This document shows positions 1-7,977 of a stretch of 64,000 nucleotides of DNA, piece by piece; the first letter of the stretch is position 1, and every line of letters starts with the position of its first letter. The notes under the pieces are model-generated. The model was given only the letters and a program-made list of their open reading frames with translations, did not search any database and was not told the origin of the DNA. Location of the stretch: NCBI GenBank assembly GCA_027485165.1, contig JAIXRN010000052.1, forward strand, positions 62,001 through 126,000. Direction: 5' to 3'. This DNA comes from Rubrivivax sp. GTDB lineage: Bacteria > Pseudomonadota > Gammaproteobacteria > Burkholderiales > Burkholderiaceae_C. The position numbers were made by a program, and so were the translations under genes.

Positions 1-2
1 TC

Positions 3-815
3 GCCACCGAACTGGGCATCGCCAGCGAGGTGATCCAGGTGGAAGAGGGCGACACGTCCACCGCGCCCTACGGCCTGGGCACCTACGGCAGCCGCAGCAC
101 GCCGGTGGCCGGTGCGGCCATCGCGCTGGCGGCGCGGAAGATCCACGCCAAGGCCAAGAAGATCGCCGCGCACCTGCTGGAAGTGAGCGAAAACGACCTG
201 GACTGGGAAATCGACCGCTTCAACGTGAAGGGCGACCCGGCCAAGCACAAGACGATGAAGGACATCGCCTGGGCGGCCTACAACAACGTGCCCGCCGGCC
301 TGGAAATGGGCCTGGAAGCGGTGCACTACTACGACCCGCCCAACTTCACCTTCCCCTTCGGCATCTACCTGTGTGTGGTGGACATCGACCGCGCCACAGG
401 CGAAACCAAGGTGCGCCGCTTCTACGCGCTGGACGACTGCGGCACGCGCATCAACCCGATGATCATCGAAGGCCAGATCCACGGCGGCCTGACCGAAGGG
501 TATGCCGTGGCCATGGGCCAGCAGATGCCGTTCGACAAGCAGGGCAACCTGCTGGGCAACACGCTGATGGACTACTTCCTGCCTACTGCCGTGGAAACCC
601 CGCACTGGGAGACCGACCACACCGTCACGCCCAGCCCGCACCACCCCATCGGCGCCAAGGGCGTGGCCGAATCGCCGCATGTGGGCAGCATCCCCACCTT
701 CACCAGCGCCGTGGTCGACGCCTTTGCCCACCTGGGCGTGACCGACATGACGATGCCACACAGCGCCTACCGGGTGTGGCAGCAGCTGAAGCGAAGCGGC
801 GTGGCGCTGGACTGA
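3..815 (+). CDS. coxL: aerobic CO dehydrogenase large subunit, C-terminal part (5' end outside window)
   Basis: Open from the window edge, so only about the last 270 residues of a roughly 800-residue molybdopterin subunit are present. This subunit oxidises CO (or a related substrate) at a Mo centre as part of a CoxMSL heterotrimer. The fragment has the family signatures DDCGTRINPMIIEGQIHGG and GAKGVAESPHVGS; the Glu in GVAES matches the active-site glutamate of the xanthine-oxidase superfamily. The diagnostic Mo-site loop (AYXCSFR or AYRGAGR) lies upstream and cannot be checked, so a related hydroxylase remains possible. coxD follows after 7 bp rather than coxM, which fits the M-S-L order of form I clusters. 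Stop TGA at 813-815. Confidence 0.88.
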   Translation, partial: ATELGIASEVIQVEEGDTSTAPYGLGTYGSRSTPVAGAAIALAARKIHAKAKKIAAHLLEVSENDLDWEIDRFNVKGDPAKHKTMKDIAWAAYNNVPAGLEMGLEAVHYYDPPNFTFPFGIYLCVVDIDRATGETKVRRFYALDDCGTRINPMIIEGQIHGGLTEGYAVAMGQQMPFDKQGNLLGNTLMDYFLPTAVETPHWETDHTVTPSPHHPIGAKGVAESPHVGSIPTFTSAVVDAFAHLGVTDMTMPHSAYRVWQQLKRSGVALD

Positions 816-822
816 AGCGGCC

Positions 823-1743
823 GTGGACGACAAGGCGCTGGCCGAACAGCTGCACCGCGCGGGCTACATCGCTGACGACGGCCTGGCCACTTCGCTGTGG
901 CTGGCGGCCGAACTGCAACGCCCGCTGCTGATCGAAGGCGACGCCGGCGTCGGCAAGACGGCCCTCGCCGTCGCGCTGGCCCGCGCCCAGGGCCGCCCAC
1001 TGGTGCGCTTGCAGTGCCACGAAGGGCTGGACCTGTCTCAGGCCGCCTACGAATGGAACTACGGGCGCCAGCTGCTGGCCATCCGGCTGGCCGAAAGCCA
1101 GCCCCAGGGCGCGCAGGCAGCCCCCTCGGCGAGGGTGCGCGAAAGCGACCTGTTCGCGCGCGACTACCTGCTGCCGCGCCCGCTGCTGCAGGCCATCGAC
1201 AGCGACCAGCCCTGCGTGCTGCTGATCGACGAGATCGACCGCGCCGACGAAGCCTTCGAAGCCTTCCTGCTGGAAGTGCTGGCCGACTACCAGATCACCG
1301 TACCCGAACTGGGCACCATCACCGCGCGCCATGTACCGGCCGTGCTGCTGACGAGCAACGGCACGCGCGAACTGAGCGACGCGCTGCGCCGCCGTTGCCT
1401 GTACCACTGGCTGGACTACCCCAGCCTGGCGCGCGAAGTGGCCATCGTGCGCGCCACCTTGCCGCAGGCCGAAGGCGACCTGGTCGACCAGGCTGTGAAT
1501 TTCGTGCAGCGCCTGCGCCGCGAAGACCTGGCCAAGACCCCGGGCGTGGCCGAGACCCTGGATTGGGTGCGCGCCCTGCACCGCCTGCAGTTCAAGGCGC
1601 TGCCCGACGACCCCCATGCCCTGACCAGCACCCTGGGCTGCCTGCTGAAGACCCGCGAAGACCGCTTCCAGCTGGGCCCCGACCGCGTGCGCCAGCTGAT
1701 CGAGGGCCGACGCAGCGTGGGTGTGGCAGAAAAGGTGGCGTGA
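823..1743 (+). CDS. coxD: MoxR-family AAA ATPase, CO dehydrogenase maturation factor CoxD
   Basis: 306-residue AAA+ ATPase of the MoxR branch. Walker A is GDAGVGKT (residues 39-46) and Walker B is LLIDE (133-137), followed by a sensor-1-like LLTSNGTREL near residue 170. CoxD proteins act as chaperone ATPases during assembly of the Mo-Cu-S site of CO dehydrogenase, normally with the VWA protein CoxE. The start is a GTG 7 bp after the coxL stop. No ATG in this frame gives a full Walker A domain, so GTG is preferred. The gene is followed by a 0.5-kb repeat region before coxE, which is unusual because coxD and coxE are normally adjacent. Confidence 0.9.
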   Translation: MDDKALAEQLHRAGYIADDGLATSLWLAAELQRPLLIEGDAGVGKTALAVALARAQGRPLVRLQCHEGLDLSQAAYEWNYGRQLLAIRLAESQPQGAQAAPSARVRESDLFARDYLLPRPLLQAIDSDQPCVLLIDEIDRADEAFEAFLLEVLADYQITVPELGTITARHVPAVLLTSNGTRELSDALRRRCLYHWLDYPSLAREVAIVRATLPQAEGDLVDQAVNFVQRLRREDLAKTPGVAETLDWVRALHRLQFKALPDDPHALTSTLGCLLKTREDRFQLGPDRVRQLIEGRRSVGVAEKVA

Positions 1744-1841
1744 GGTGAGTCGAGCTCGACTTTGGTCGTTGATGACAGCTACTTGCCCTTGGCAGTCATT
1801 CGCTGGGTTGCCTTCGGCGTGCCGACAGTTTCCCTGGGTCG

Positions 1842-1961
1842 GCGGCAGTCGGGTGGCCCCTTCCGCTCATGTCCCCCGCCAGCGCGTCGCCGGCCAACGG
1901 TCTTGCAAGCCTCCGCGCTGGCTCCTCCTTGACTTCGCTCCAGGGGCCACCCGACTGCCGC
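1842..1961 (+). repeat. structured repeat element, copy A
   Basis: The ends are a perfect 19-bp inverted repeat (1842-1860 with 1943-1961; GCGGCAGTCGGGTGGCCCC and its complement). They enclose an 82-nt core. The core has a 27-nt conserved left segment, a 23-nt variable centre and a 32-nt conserved right segment. GCCAGCGCG in the left segment can pair with CGCGCTGGC in the right one, giving an inner stem whose loop is the variable centre. Copy B is the same element in reverse orientation. Confidence 0.85.
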
Positions 1962-2059
1962 AGACCGGCAACATGGTGCCGCGCCGCCAGCCGCGTGGCG
2001 GCGTGTTTGCCTTGCGGCGAGAAGGCTGCGCGCCACTGCTGACGTGCGGCCGTGTTGCC

Positions 2060-2189
2060 GGGCTGCGGGGCTTGGGTGGCCCCTGGAGCGAAGTCAAGGA
2101 GGAGCCAGCGCGGAGCCGAACAGAAATGCTGGCACGCAACGCGCTGGCGGGGGACATGAGCGGAAGGGGCCACCCAAGCCCCGCAGCCC
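2060..2189 (-). repeat. structured repeat element, copy B (inverted relative to copy A)
   Basis: The ends are a perfect 24-bp inverted repeat (2060-2083 with 2166-2189). Its core (2084-2165) is also exactly 82 nt. Reversed, its first 27 and last 32 nt are identical to those of copy A, while the 23-nt centre differs. The outer stem shares only GGGTGGCCCC with copy A; beyond that, both strands of the stem have changed together (GCGGCAGTC in A, CTGCGGGGCTT in B). This is the pattern expected if base pairing is maintained. Confidence 0.85.
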
Positions 2190-2291
2190 CAGGGACCAAG
2201 CTGACGAGCCGAAGGGTCCAAGCGAACGACCGAAAAGTGCCGGAAGCCGTCATCCGCGAGGCACAGGTCCTTAGCGCGCAGGTTCCATGAC

Positions 2292-3467
2292 ATGGACCAA
2301 GCCCGCCCCCTGGAAAGCATCGCTGGCTTCGCAGCCCTGTTGCGCGACCATGGCCTGAAGGTGGGCGTGGCGGAACAGCAGGCCTTCGTGCAGGCGGCCA
2401 TCGCTTTGCCGGTGGAACGGGCGGCGAAGCTGGACGCCGCCTGGCGGGCCATCGCCTGCCAGAACGCGCGCGACTGGCGGCGCTGGCCCGAGCTGTTCGA
2501 ACGCTACTGGCACCCGCAGCGGCTGAAGGGCAGCACCCGCACCAGCGGGCAGACGCGGCCGCCGCGCGACCTGCGGCAGGTGGTGCAGCAGCTGCACGAC
2601 AGCCTGGGCGAACAGCCGCCGAAGCAGCCCGGCCAGGCCAGCGCGCCGCTGGACACTGCGCTGCAGCTGCCCGGCGCCGAAGCCAGCACCGCCGACCGGC
2701 CGCGTGCTCAGGGAGGCGCCAGCCGTACCGACCCGCTGCACGACCGCAGCCTGGCCGAATGGCTGCCGCAGGACCTGGCCGAACTGGAACGCCTGGCCGA
2801 CCGCATTGCGCGCCGCCTGCGCGAACGGCTCACCCGGCGCTGGCGCGACCACCCGCGCGGCACGCGGCTGGACCTGCGCCGCACCTTGCGTCGCAGCCTG
2901 AAGACCGGCGGCCTGCCGCTGGCGCCGGCCTGGCGCCAGCCGCGGCGTGAAAAGCCGCGCCTCTTCATCCTGGTGGACGTCAGCCGCTCGATGGAAACGC
3001 ATGCGCAGCTGTTTCTGCGCATCGCACGGGCCTTTGTGGGCGCGTCCTTTGGCACGTCGGGTGCGCGCGTGTTCGTCTTCCACACCCGGCTGGCCGAGAT
3101 CACGCCGCTGCTGCAGCGCGACAGCGGCGCGGTGCAGGAAAAGGTCAACGCTGTCACGGCGGGCTTTGCCGGCGGCACGCGCATCGCCACCAGCCTGGCC
3201 GATTTCACGCGCGTGCATGCACGCGCCCAGCTCACGCGCAGCGCCCGCGTGTGGGTGCTGTCCGACGGCTTCGACGCCGACGACGCGCCGCGCCTGGCTG
3301 AAGAACTGGCCGCTGTGCGCGGCCGCGGCGCGCGCGTGACCTGGTTTCACCCCAGCCCGCAACGCCCGGCGTCTGCCGCCATCCAGGGCGCCCTGCCCAT
3401 GATCGACCGCTTCATCCGCCTGAACAGCCTGCGCGACCTGGCGCTGGCTGGCGATGTGCTGAACTGA
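2292..3467 (+). CDS. coxE: VWA-domain protein CoxE
   Basis: 391-residue VWA_CoxE-type protein. The N-terminal half is helical and rich in Arg/Gln. The C-terminal half is a von Willebrand A fold with the metal-ion-dependent adhesion motif DVSRS at residues 229-233, a later GGTRI segment and a VLSDGFD strand. CoxE partners the CoxD ATPase in maturing the CO dehydrogenase active site in the cytoplasm. An overlapping ATG at 2286 is in another frame; 2292 opens the frame that encodes the VWA domain. A good ribosome site for the next gene (AAGGAG) starts directly after its stop, so coxE and the following xdhC-like gene are probably co-transcribed. Confidence 0.9.
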   Translation: MDQARPLESIAGFAALLRDHGLKVGVAEQQAFVQAAIALPVERAAKLDAAWRAIACQNARDWRRWPELFERYWHPQRLKGSTRTSGQTRPPRDLRQVVQQLHDSLGEQPPKQPGQASAPLDTALQLPGAEASTADRPRAQGGASRTDPLHDRSLAEWLPQDLAELERLADRIARRLRERLTRRWRDHPRGTRLDLRRTLRRSLKTGGLPLAPAWRQPRREKPRLFILVDVSRSMETHAQLFLRIARAFVGASFGTSGARVFVFHTRLAEITPLLQRDSGAVQEKVNAVTAGFAGGTRIATSLADFTRVHARAQLTRSARVWVLSDGFDADDAPRLAEELAAVRGRGARVTWFHPSPQRPASAAIQGALPMIDRFIRLNSLRDLALAGDVLN

Positions 3468-3480
3468 AGGAGATTACGCC

Positions 3481-4461
3481 ATGACCCAACCCGCCACCCA
3501 TGACGTGCTGGCCGCTGCCCAGCGCCTGCACCAGCAGGACCAGCCCTATGCCCTGGTCAGCGTGCTGCGCGTGCAGGCCCCGGCATCGGCCAAGCCTGGC
3601 GACAAGGCCGTGGTCACGGCTGACGGCATCGTGCAGGGCTGGATTGGCGGCGGCTGCGCCCAGCCGGCCGTGTTGCGCAGCGTGCGCGCCGCGCTGGCCG
3701 ATGGCCGTGCGCGTGTGATCCGCATCGCGCCAGCCGCCGAAGGGCAGCTGCGGGAACTGGACGACGTGCTCGAATTCGGCATGGCCTGCCATTCCGGCGG
3801 CACGCTGGAACTGTTCGTCGACCCGATGCTGCCGCGTGCGCGGCTGGTGATCGTGGGCGACTCGCCGCTGGCCGTGGCGCTGGCCGGCCTGGCACCGCGC
3901 GTGGGCCTGCCTGCTACGGTGCTGGCACAAGGCGCTGATGCAGAGCGCTTTCCGGACGCTGAACGCGTGCTGGCCAGCGACGACGCCGCGCAGGCCGCGC
4001 AGGCGCTGGCACCCGGCAGCTTCGTCGTCGTGGCCACGCAGGGCCGGCGCGACGTGCAGGGCCTGCGCGCGGCCCTGGGCATCGGCGCGCGCCAGATCTT
4101 CTTTGTCGCCAGTGAACGCAAGGCCCAGGTGCTGAAGGCTGCGCTGGTGGAAGCTGGGCAAGACCCGGCGGCCGTGGCTGCGATCGTGGCCCCGGCGGGG
4201 CAGGCCATCGGGGCGCAGACGCCGGAAGAAATCGCGCTGTCGGTGCTGACGGCCGTGGTGGCGGCGCGGCGTGGCGCCTTGCCGGCGGCCACGCCGACCG
4301 CTGTCCACGCGGCTGTCGCTGTGCCGCAGACCCCTGCCATTGTGGCAACTGCACCTACCGACGCACCTACCGACGCACCTACCGACGCACCAACCGCTGC
4401 GCTGGCCGCGGTGGCAGCGCTGCCTGCCGCGCCCGGCAAATCTTCCTGCTGCGGCGGCTGA
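3481..4461 (+). CDS. coxF: XdhC/CoxF-family molybdenum-hydroxylase maturation protein
   Basis: 326 residues. The N-terminal XdhC/CoxI domain contains GWIGGGCAQPAVL (about residues 53-65); the centre is a Rossmann-like XdhC domain (RLVIVGDSPLAVALAGLAPR). XdhC proteins bind molybdopterin cofactor and hand the sulfurated form to xanthine-dehydrogenase-type enzymes. The start is set by AAGGAG about 8 bp upstream. The tail is odd: an Ala/Thr/Pro-rich linker with three perfect copies of a 12-bp repeat (TDAP units) and a C-terminal SSCCGG. The vicinal cysteines could bind metal or sulfur, which is an inference. The position directly after coxE matches CoxF. Confidence 0.87.
   Translation: MTQPATHDVLAAAQRLHQQDQPYALVSVLRVQAPASAKPGDKAVVTADGIVQGWIGGGCAQPAVLRSVRAALADGRARVIRIAPAAEGQLRELDDVLEFGMACHSGGTLELFVDPMLPRARLVIVGDSPLAVALAGLAPRVGLPATVLAQGADAERFPDAERVLASDDAAQAAQALAPGSFVVVATQGRRDVQGLRAALGIGARQIFFVASERKAQVLKAALVEAGQDPAAVAAIVAPAGQAIGAQTPEEIALSVLTAVVAARRGALPAATPTAVHAAVAVPQTPAIVATAPTDAPTDAPTDAPTAALAAVAALPAAPGKSSCCGG
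4351..4386 (+). repeat. 12-bp in-frame tandem repeat, three perfect copies
   Basis: GCACCTACCGAC is repeated three times, followed by a degenerate fourth copy (4387-4398). It encodes TDAP units in the C-terminal linker of the CoxF-like protein. The 12-bp period keeps the frame, so slippage would change only the linker length. Confidence 0.9.
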
Positions 4462-4462
4462 G

Positions 4463-5137
4463 ATGGGCTGCATCCTGAAAGGCGGTGGCGGCCTGCACAG
4501 CCGGCTGGTGGTGGGCGCGGTGCTGCTGGCCGCGGGCGCGGGGTCGCGCATCGGCCACCGGCCCAAGAGCCTGCTGGAACTGGGCGGCGTGCCGCTGGTC
4601 CGCCGGCAGCTGATCGCGCTGTCGGGCGCCGGCGTGGACGAAGTCGTGGTCGTGCTGGGCCATTACGCCGACCAGATCGAACCCGTGGTGCAGACCTTCC
4701 CCGTCACGCTGGCGCGCAACCTGCAGCCCGACGATGGTCAGGTCTCGTCGCAGCGTGTGGGCCTGGCGGCGCTGGCCGGCAAGCTGGACGCCGTCATCGT
4801 GGCCCTGGCCGACCAGCCGCTCTTGAACGCACAGGACATCACCGCGCTGATCGCGGCCTTCAAGAAGCGGCCCGAGGGCACCCAGGTGGTCTACCCCGAA
4901 GTGGGCGGCGAACGCGGCAACCCCGTCATCTTCACGTCCGAGGTGCGCGACCAGATTCTGGCGGGCGAAGCGAACATCGGCTGCCGCCAGTGGCAAGGCC
5001 GGCACCCGCAGGCGGTGCACGCCTTCGTCACCGACAACCGGCGCTACAAGGTGGACATCGACACCCCCGAAGACCTGGCGGCTTTCGAAGCCAGCACCGG
5101 CCACGCGCTGCGCTGGCCGGCAGGGGTGGCGGTCTGA
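4463..5137 (+). CDS. MobA-like nucleotidyltransferase (Mo-cofactor cytidylyl/guanylyltransferase family)
   Basis: 224-residue GT-A-type nucleotidyltransferase. LLAAGAGSRIG-x3-K (residues 21-35) is the nucleotide-binding signature; ALADQPLL carries the metal-binding Asp region, and RGNPVIF follows. Proteins of this family attach CMP or GMP to molybdopterin, and CMP-type cofactor is what CO dehydrogenases use, so MocA-like activity is the best guess. The frame is open further upstream to 4271, but that part overlaps xdhC/coxF. ATG 4463, one base after the upstream stop, is the natural coupled start, and GTG 4510 is a weaker alternative. Confidence 0.85.
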   Translation: MGCILKGGGGLHSRLVVGAVLLAAGAGSRIGHRPKSLLELGGVPLVRRQLIALSGAGVDEVVVVLGHYADQIEPVVQTFPVTLARNLQPDDGQVSSQRVGLAALAGKLDAVIVALADQPLLNAQDITALIAAFKKRPEGTQVVYPEVGGERGNPVIFTSEVRDQILAGEANIGCRQWQGRHPQAVHAFVTDNRRYKVDIDTPEDLAAFEASTGHALRWPAGVAV

Positions 5138-5191
5138 TGCGCACCGGCTCGGGCGTGGTGGCCTGATGCGCGCCCTGCGCGCTGGGTACTG

Positions 5192-5893
5192 ATGTCGCCG
5201 GACCCCGGCTTCCACGCCCTGTGGCCCACGCCGCTGGGCGTGCACCGCTGGCCGCAGGCCGACGCCGTGAACCCGCTGCTGGTGCGCGTGTTCTCGGCTC
5301 TGCGCGCCACCCAGCGCCATGCGCGTGGCCAAGCCGAGGCGCCATTCTTTGCCAGCGACGACGACTTGCTGCAGCGCATCCGCCTGCCTGAATGGCAGGG
5401 CTTCGTGCAGTTCCTGGTGGCCAGCCTGCGCGACACGGTGGTGGCAGCCAACCGCGCGGCCTGGCCACCGCAGCCGCCCGACCTGGCGGTCCGCATCGAA
5501 GGCCTGTGGTTCCAGACCTCGCAGCGTGGTGCCTTCCACGACGTGCACACGCACGGCAACTGTTCCTGGTCGGGTGTGTACTGCGTGCAGGTGGACGCGC
5601 CCGCACTGCGCTGTGCCCACCCCACCTATGGCGCGGCCAATGGCGTCACGCGTTTTTATGGCCCGCCCTTCGCGCAGCTGGGCGGCGCGCATGTGGACCT
5701 GGGCAATGCCTACCTGCAGCCCCCGCATCTGGACGTGGCGCCCGTGCCCGGCCAGCTGGTGCTGTTCCCGGCCTGGCTGGCGCACCAGGCCCTGCCTTAC
5801 GACGGCCAGGACGAGCGCATCATCGTGTCCTTCAACGCCAGCGCGCACGCGGCCGGCGGCAGCGACAGGCTGCACGGTTACAGCGCTGGCTAG
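5192..5893 (+). CDS. putative 2OG-Fe(II) oxygenase (family 5 / TIGR02466-like)
   Basis: 233 residues. The conserved block GAFHDVHTHGNCSWSGVYCV (residues 113-132) and the late block LVLFPAWLAHQ with ERIIVSFNA are the landmarks of the 2OG-FeII_Oxy_5 group. In such enzymes two histidines and an acidic residue hold iron; H119/H121 and the histidine in WLAHQ are candidates here. The substrate is unknown. The gene sits between the Mo-cofactor nucleotidyltransferase and ppk2 on the same strand but has no established link to Mo-hydroxylase maturation. Confidence 0.75.
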   Translation: MSPDPGFHALWPTPLGVHRWPQADAVNPLLVRVFSALRATQRHARGQAEAPFFASDDDLLQRIRLPEWQGFVQFLVASLRDTVVAANRAAWPPQPPDLAVRIEGLWFQTSQRGAFHDVHTHGNCSWSGVYCVQVDAPALRCAHPTYGAANGVTRFYGPPFAQLGGAHVDLGNAYLQPPHLDVAPVPGQLVLFPAWLAHQALPYDGQDERIIVSFNASAHAAGGSDRLHGYSAG

Positions 5894-5936
5894 CCAGGCA
5901 GCCGCAGGCGCTGCCACCACCTTGGGGGAACCCGGC

Positions 5937-6761
5937 ATGAGCAAAGGCAAGAAGGCAGGCAAAGGCGACTCGAAAGACCAGCCGGCCAGCAAGACCCCAG
6001 GCAAGATCGGCAAGGCCGAATACCTGGAAAAACTGGGTGAACTGGAACTGCAACTCAACCAGGTGGCGCGCTGGCTGCAGCACACCGGCAAGCGCCTGGT
6101 GGTGCTGGTGGAAGGGCGCGACACGGCCGGCAAGGGCGGCGTCATCAGCGCCATCGCCGGCAGCCTGAACCCCCGCACCACGCGCAGCGTGGCCCTGCCC
6201 AAGCCCACCGACCGCGAACGGACGCAGTGGTACTTCCAGCGCTACGTGCAGCACCTGCCGGCGGCCGGGGAGATCGTGCTGTTCGACCGCAGCTGGTACA
6301 ACCGCGCTGGCGTCGAACGCGTGATGGGCTACTGCACCGAAGCCGAGACCGACGCCTTCCTGAAGGCCGCGCCGGTGTTCGAACAGATGCTGGTGGACGA
6401 CGGCATCCTGCTCTTCAAATACTGGCTGACGGTGGACCAGGCGCGGCAGGAAGAACGCATCGCCGAACGCCTGGCCGACCCGCTGAAGCGCTGGAAGCTC
6501 AGCCCCATCGACCTGCAGGCGCGCGAGCGCTATGCCGACTACGGCCGCACCCGCGACCGCATGCTGAAGGCCACGCACACGGCTGCCGCGCCCTGGCAGC
6601 TGGTGGACTTCAACGACCAGCGCCGCGGCCGCCTGGCGCTGATCCGCCACCTGCTGGACGCCATCCCCGAACACCGGGTGCCCGAACAAGGTATCGACGT
6701 GCCGCCCCTGGGCCATGAGCCGCTGGTGGAAAGACTCAAGGCGCCGTTCAAGCCGATCTGA
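5937..6761 (+). CDS. ppk2: polyphosphate kinase 2 family protein
   Basis: 274-residue PPK2 of the single-domain type, which moves phosphate between polyphosphate and nucleotides. Walker A is EGRDTAGKGG (residues 59-68) and Walker B/lid is LFDRSWYNRAGVERVMG (115-131). The region after it (YWLTVDQARQEERIAERL and WKLSPIDLQA) is also typical of the family. The N-terminus is a charged Lys/Gly-rich tail of about 25 residues. The ORF is open upstream to 5319, but that part overlaps the preceding oxygenase gene. ATG 5937 follows GGGGGAA and gives the usual length. Confidence 0.92.
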   Translation: MSKGKKAGKGDSKDQPASKTPGKIGKAEYLEKLGELELQLNQVARWLQHTGKRLVVLVEGRDTAGKGGVISAIAGSLNPRTTRSVALPKPTDRERTQWYFQRYVQHLPAAGEIVLFDRSWYNRAGVERVMGYCTEAETDAFLKAAPVFEQMLVDDGILLFKYWLTVDQARQEERIAERLADPLKRWKLSPIDLQARERYADYGRTRDRMLKATHTAAAPWQLVDFNDQRRGRLALIRHLLDAIPEHRVPEQGIDVPPLGHEPLVERLKAPFKPI

Positions 6762-6828
6762 AGCATGCCGGCGGCAGCCACCGCGCCACTGTGGCATCCT
6801 CATCGCCCCGTTCTGGCAGGAGCCCCGC

Positions 6829-7845
6829 ATGAACAGCATGGACGTCGAAGTCATCCGCAGCGCGATGGACTGGATGAACCGTGGCCACCGCGTCGTCATG
6901 GGCACGGTGGTGCGCACCTGGGGCAGCAGCCCGCGCCCGCCCGGCAGCCTGATGATCATCCGTGACGACGGGCAGGTGGCGGGTTCGCTGTCGGGCGGCT
7001 GCATCGAAGACGACCTGATCGACCGCGTCAAGCGCGGCGAACTGGCACCGCGCCTGCCCCAGCCCGTGCTCTATGGCGCCACGGCGGAAGAGGCGCAGCG
7101 CTTCGGCCTGCCCTGCGGCGGCACGGTGCAGATCGTGCTGGAACCGCTGCACGCCGGGTCGATGCTGCGCGAACTGCTGGCCGCCATCGAACAGCACCGC
7201 GTCACGCGCCGGCGGCTGGAAATGGCCACGGGCTTGGTCGCCCTGGCGCCCAGCAGCGAAGGCGACGGCGTGCAGTTCGACAGCCACGTGCTGCAGACCG
7301 TGCACGGCCCGGGCCAGCGCTTGCTGATCATCGGCGGCGGCCAGTTGAGCCGCTACCTGGCCGGCATGGCCGTGATGCTGGACTACGGCGTGACCGTCTG
7401 CGACCCGCGCGAGGAATACCACGAAGGCTGGACCGCGATGGACGGTGTCACACTCAGCCGCGCCATGCCCGACGACCTGGTGATCGCGATGAACCTGGAC
7501 GCGCGCAGCGCGGTGGTGGCCGTCACCCACGACCCCAAGCTGGACGACCTGGCCCTGATGGAAGCGCTGAAGACACCGGCCTTCTATGTGGGCGCGCTGG
7601 GCTCGCGCCGCAACAACGAAGCGCGCCGGCTGCGGCTGCGCGAATTCGATGTCAGCGAAGCCGAAGCCGCCGCGCTGCGCGGCCCGGTGGGCCTGAACCT
7701 GGGCGGCCGCACGCCGCCGGAAATCGCGCTGTCCATCCTGGCCGAGATGACGGCCGTGCGCAGCGGCACGCCGCTGGACGGCACGCTGGCCGACTGGAGC
7801 GCTTCGCAGACCGCCTGCCGGGTGTCGGCCTCATCCCAAACCTGA
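6829..7845 (+). CDS. XdhC/CoxI-family protein, second paralogue
   Basis: 338 residues with both XdhC domains. GTVVRTWGSSPRPPGSLM and SGGCIEDDLI (55-64) are in the first. The second has the Rossmann segment LLIIGGGQLSRYLAGMA (about 164-180) and the GALGSRRNN and LGGRTPPEIALSILAE signatures. Unlike the CoxF-like copy it has the complete canonical motifs and no repeat tail. It probably serves sulfuration or insertion of the Mo cofactor for the CoxL-type enzyme or another Mo hydroxylase. ATG 6829 follows CAGGAG at a suitable distance; the open frame upstream to 6715 overlaps ppk2. Confidence 0.9.
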   Translation: MNSMDVEVIRSAMDWMNRGHRVVMGTVVRTWGSSPRPPGSLMIIRDDGQVAGSLSGGCIEDDLIDRVKRGELAPRLPQPVLYGATAEEAQRFGLPCGGTVQIVLEPLHAGSMLRELLAAIEQHRVTRRRLEMATGLVALAPSSEGDGVQFDSHVLQTVHGPGQRLLIIGGGQLSRYLAGMAVMLDYGVTVCDPREEYHEGWTAMDGVTLSRAMPDDLVIAMNLDARSAVVAVTHDPKLDDLALMEALKTPAFYVGALGSRRNNEARRLRLREFDVSEAEAAALRGPVGLNLGGRTPPEIALSILAEMTAVRSGTPLDGTLADWSASQTACRVSASSQT

Positions 7846-7977
7846 TCCCAATGCCCGGCCTTGCCGCCGGTCCGGCCGGGCGGCGCGGTGCCAGCCAGCA
7901 GCCCCTCAGCCGACAGGCATGAGAACAGGACAGCGCCGTGCCGCCGGTCTGCTGGGCCCCGAACGAGGTGTCTGACG

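Larger units (their letters stand above)
1744..2291. repeat. 548-bp non-coding block between coxD and coxE: large imperfect inverted repeat
   Basis: No convincing gene lies here; the short ORFs on both strands have no recognisable product. The block consists of two opposed copies of one structured element. Similarity between the left part (from about 1790) and the reverse complement of the right part (to about 2255) extends on both sides of the two cores annotated separately. Shared stretches outside the cores include CCCAGGGA and GCCGAAGG. The block separates coxD from coxE. Confidence 0.8.

Noticed and set aside
1721..2290. Frames of 76-218 residues between coxD and coxE
   Set aside because: They read through the structured repeats in both orientations; no motif, and the repeat structure explains the sequence better.
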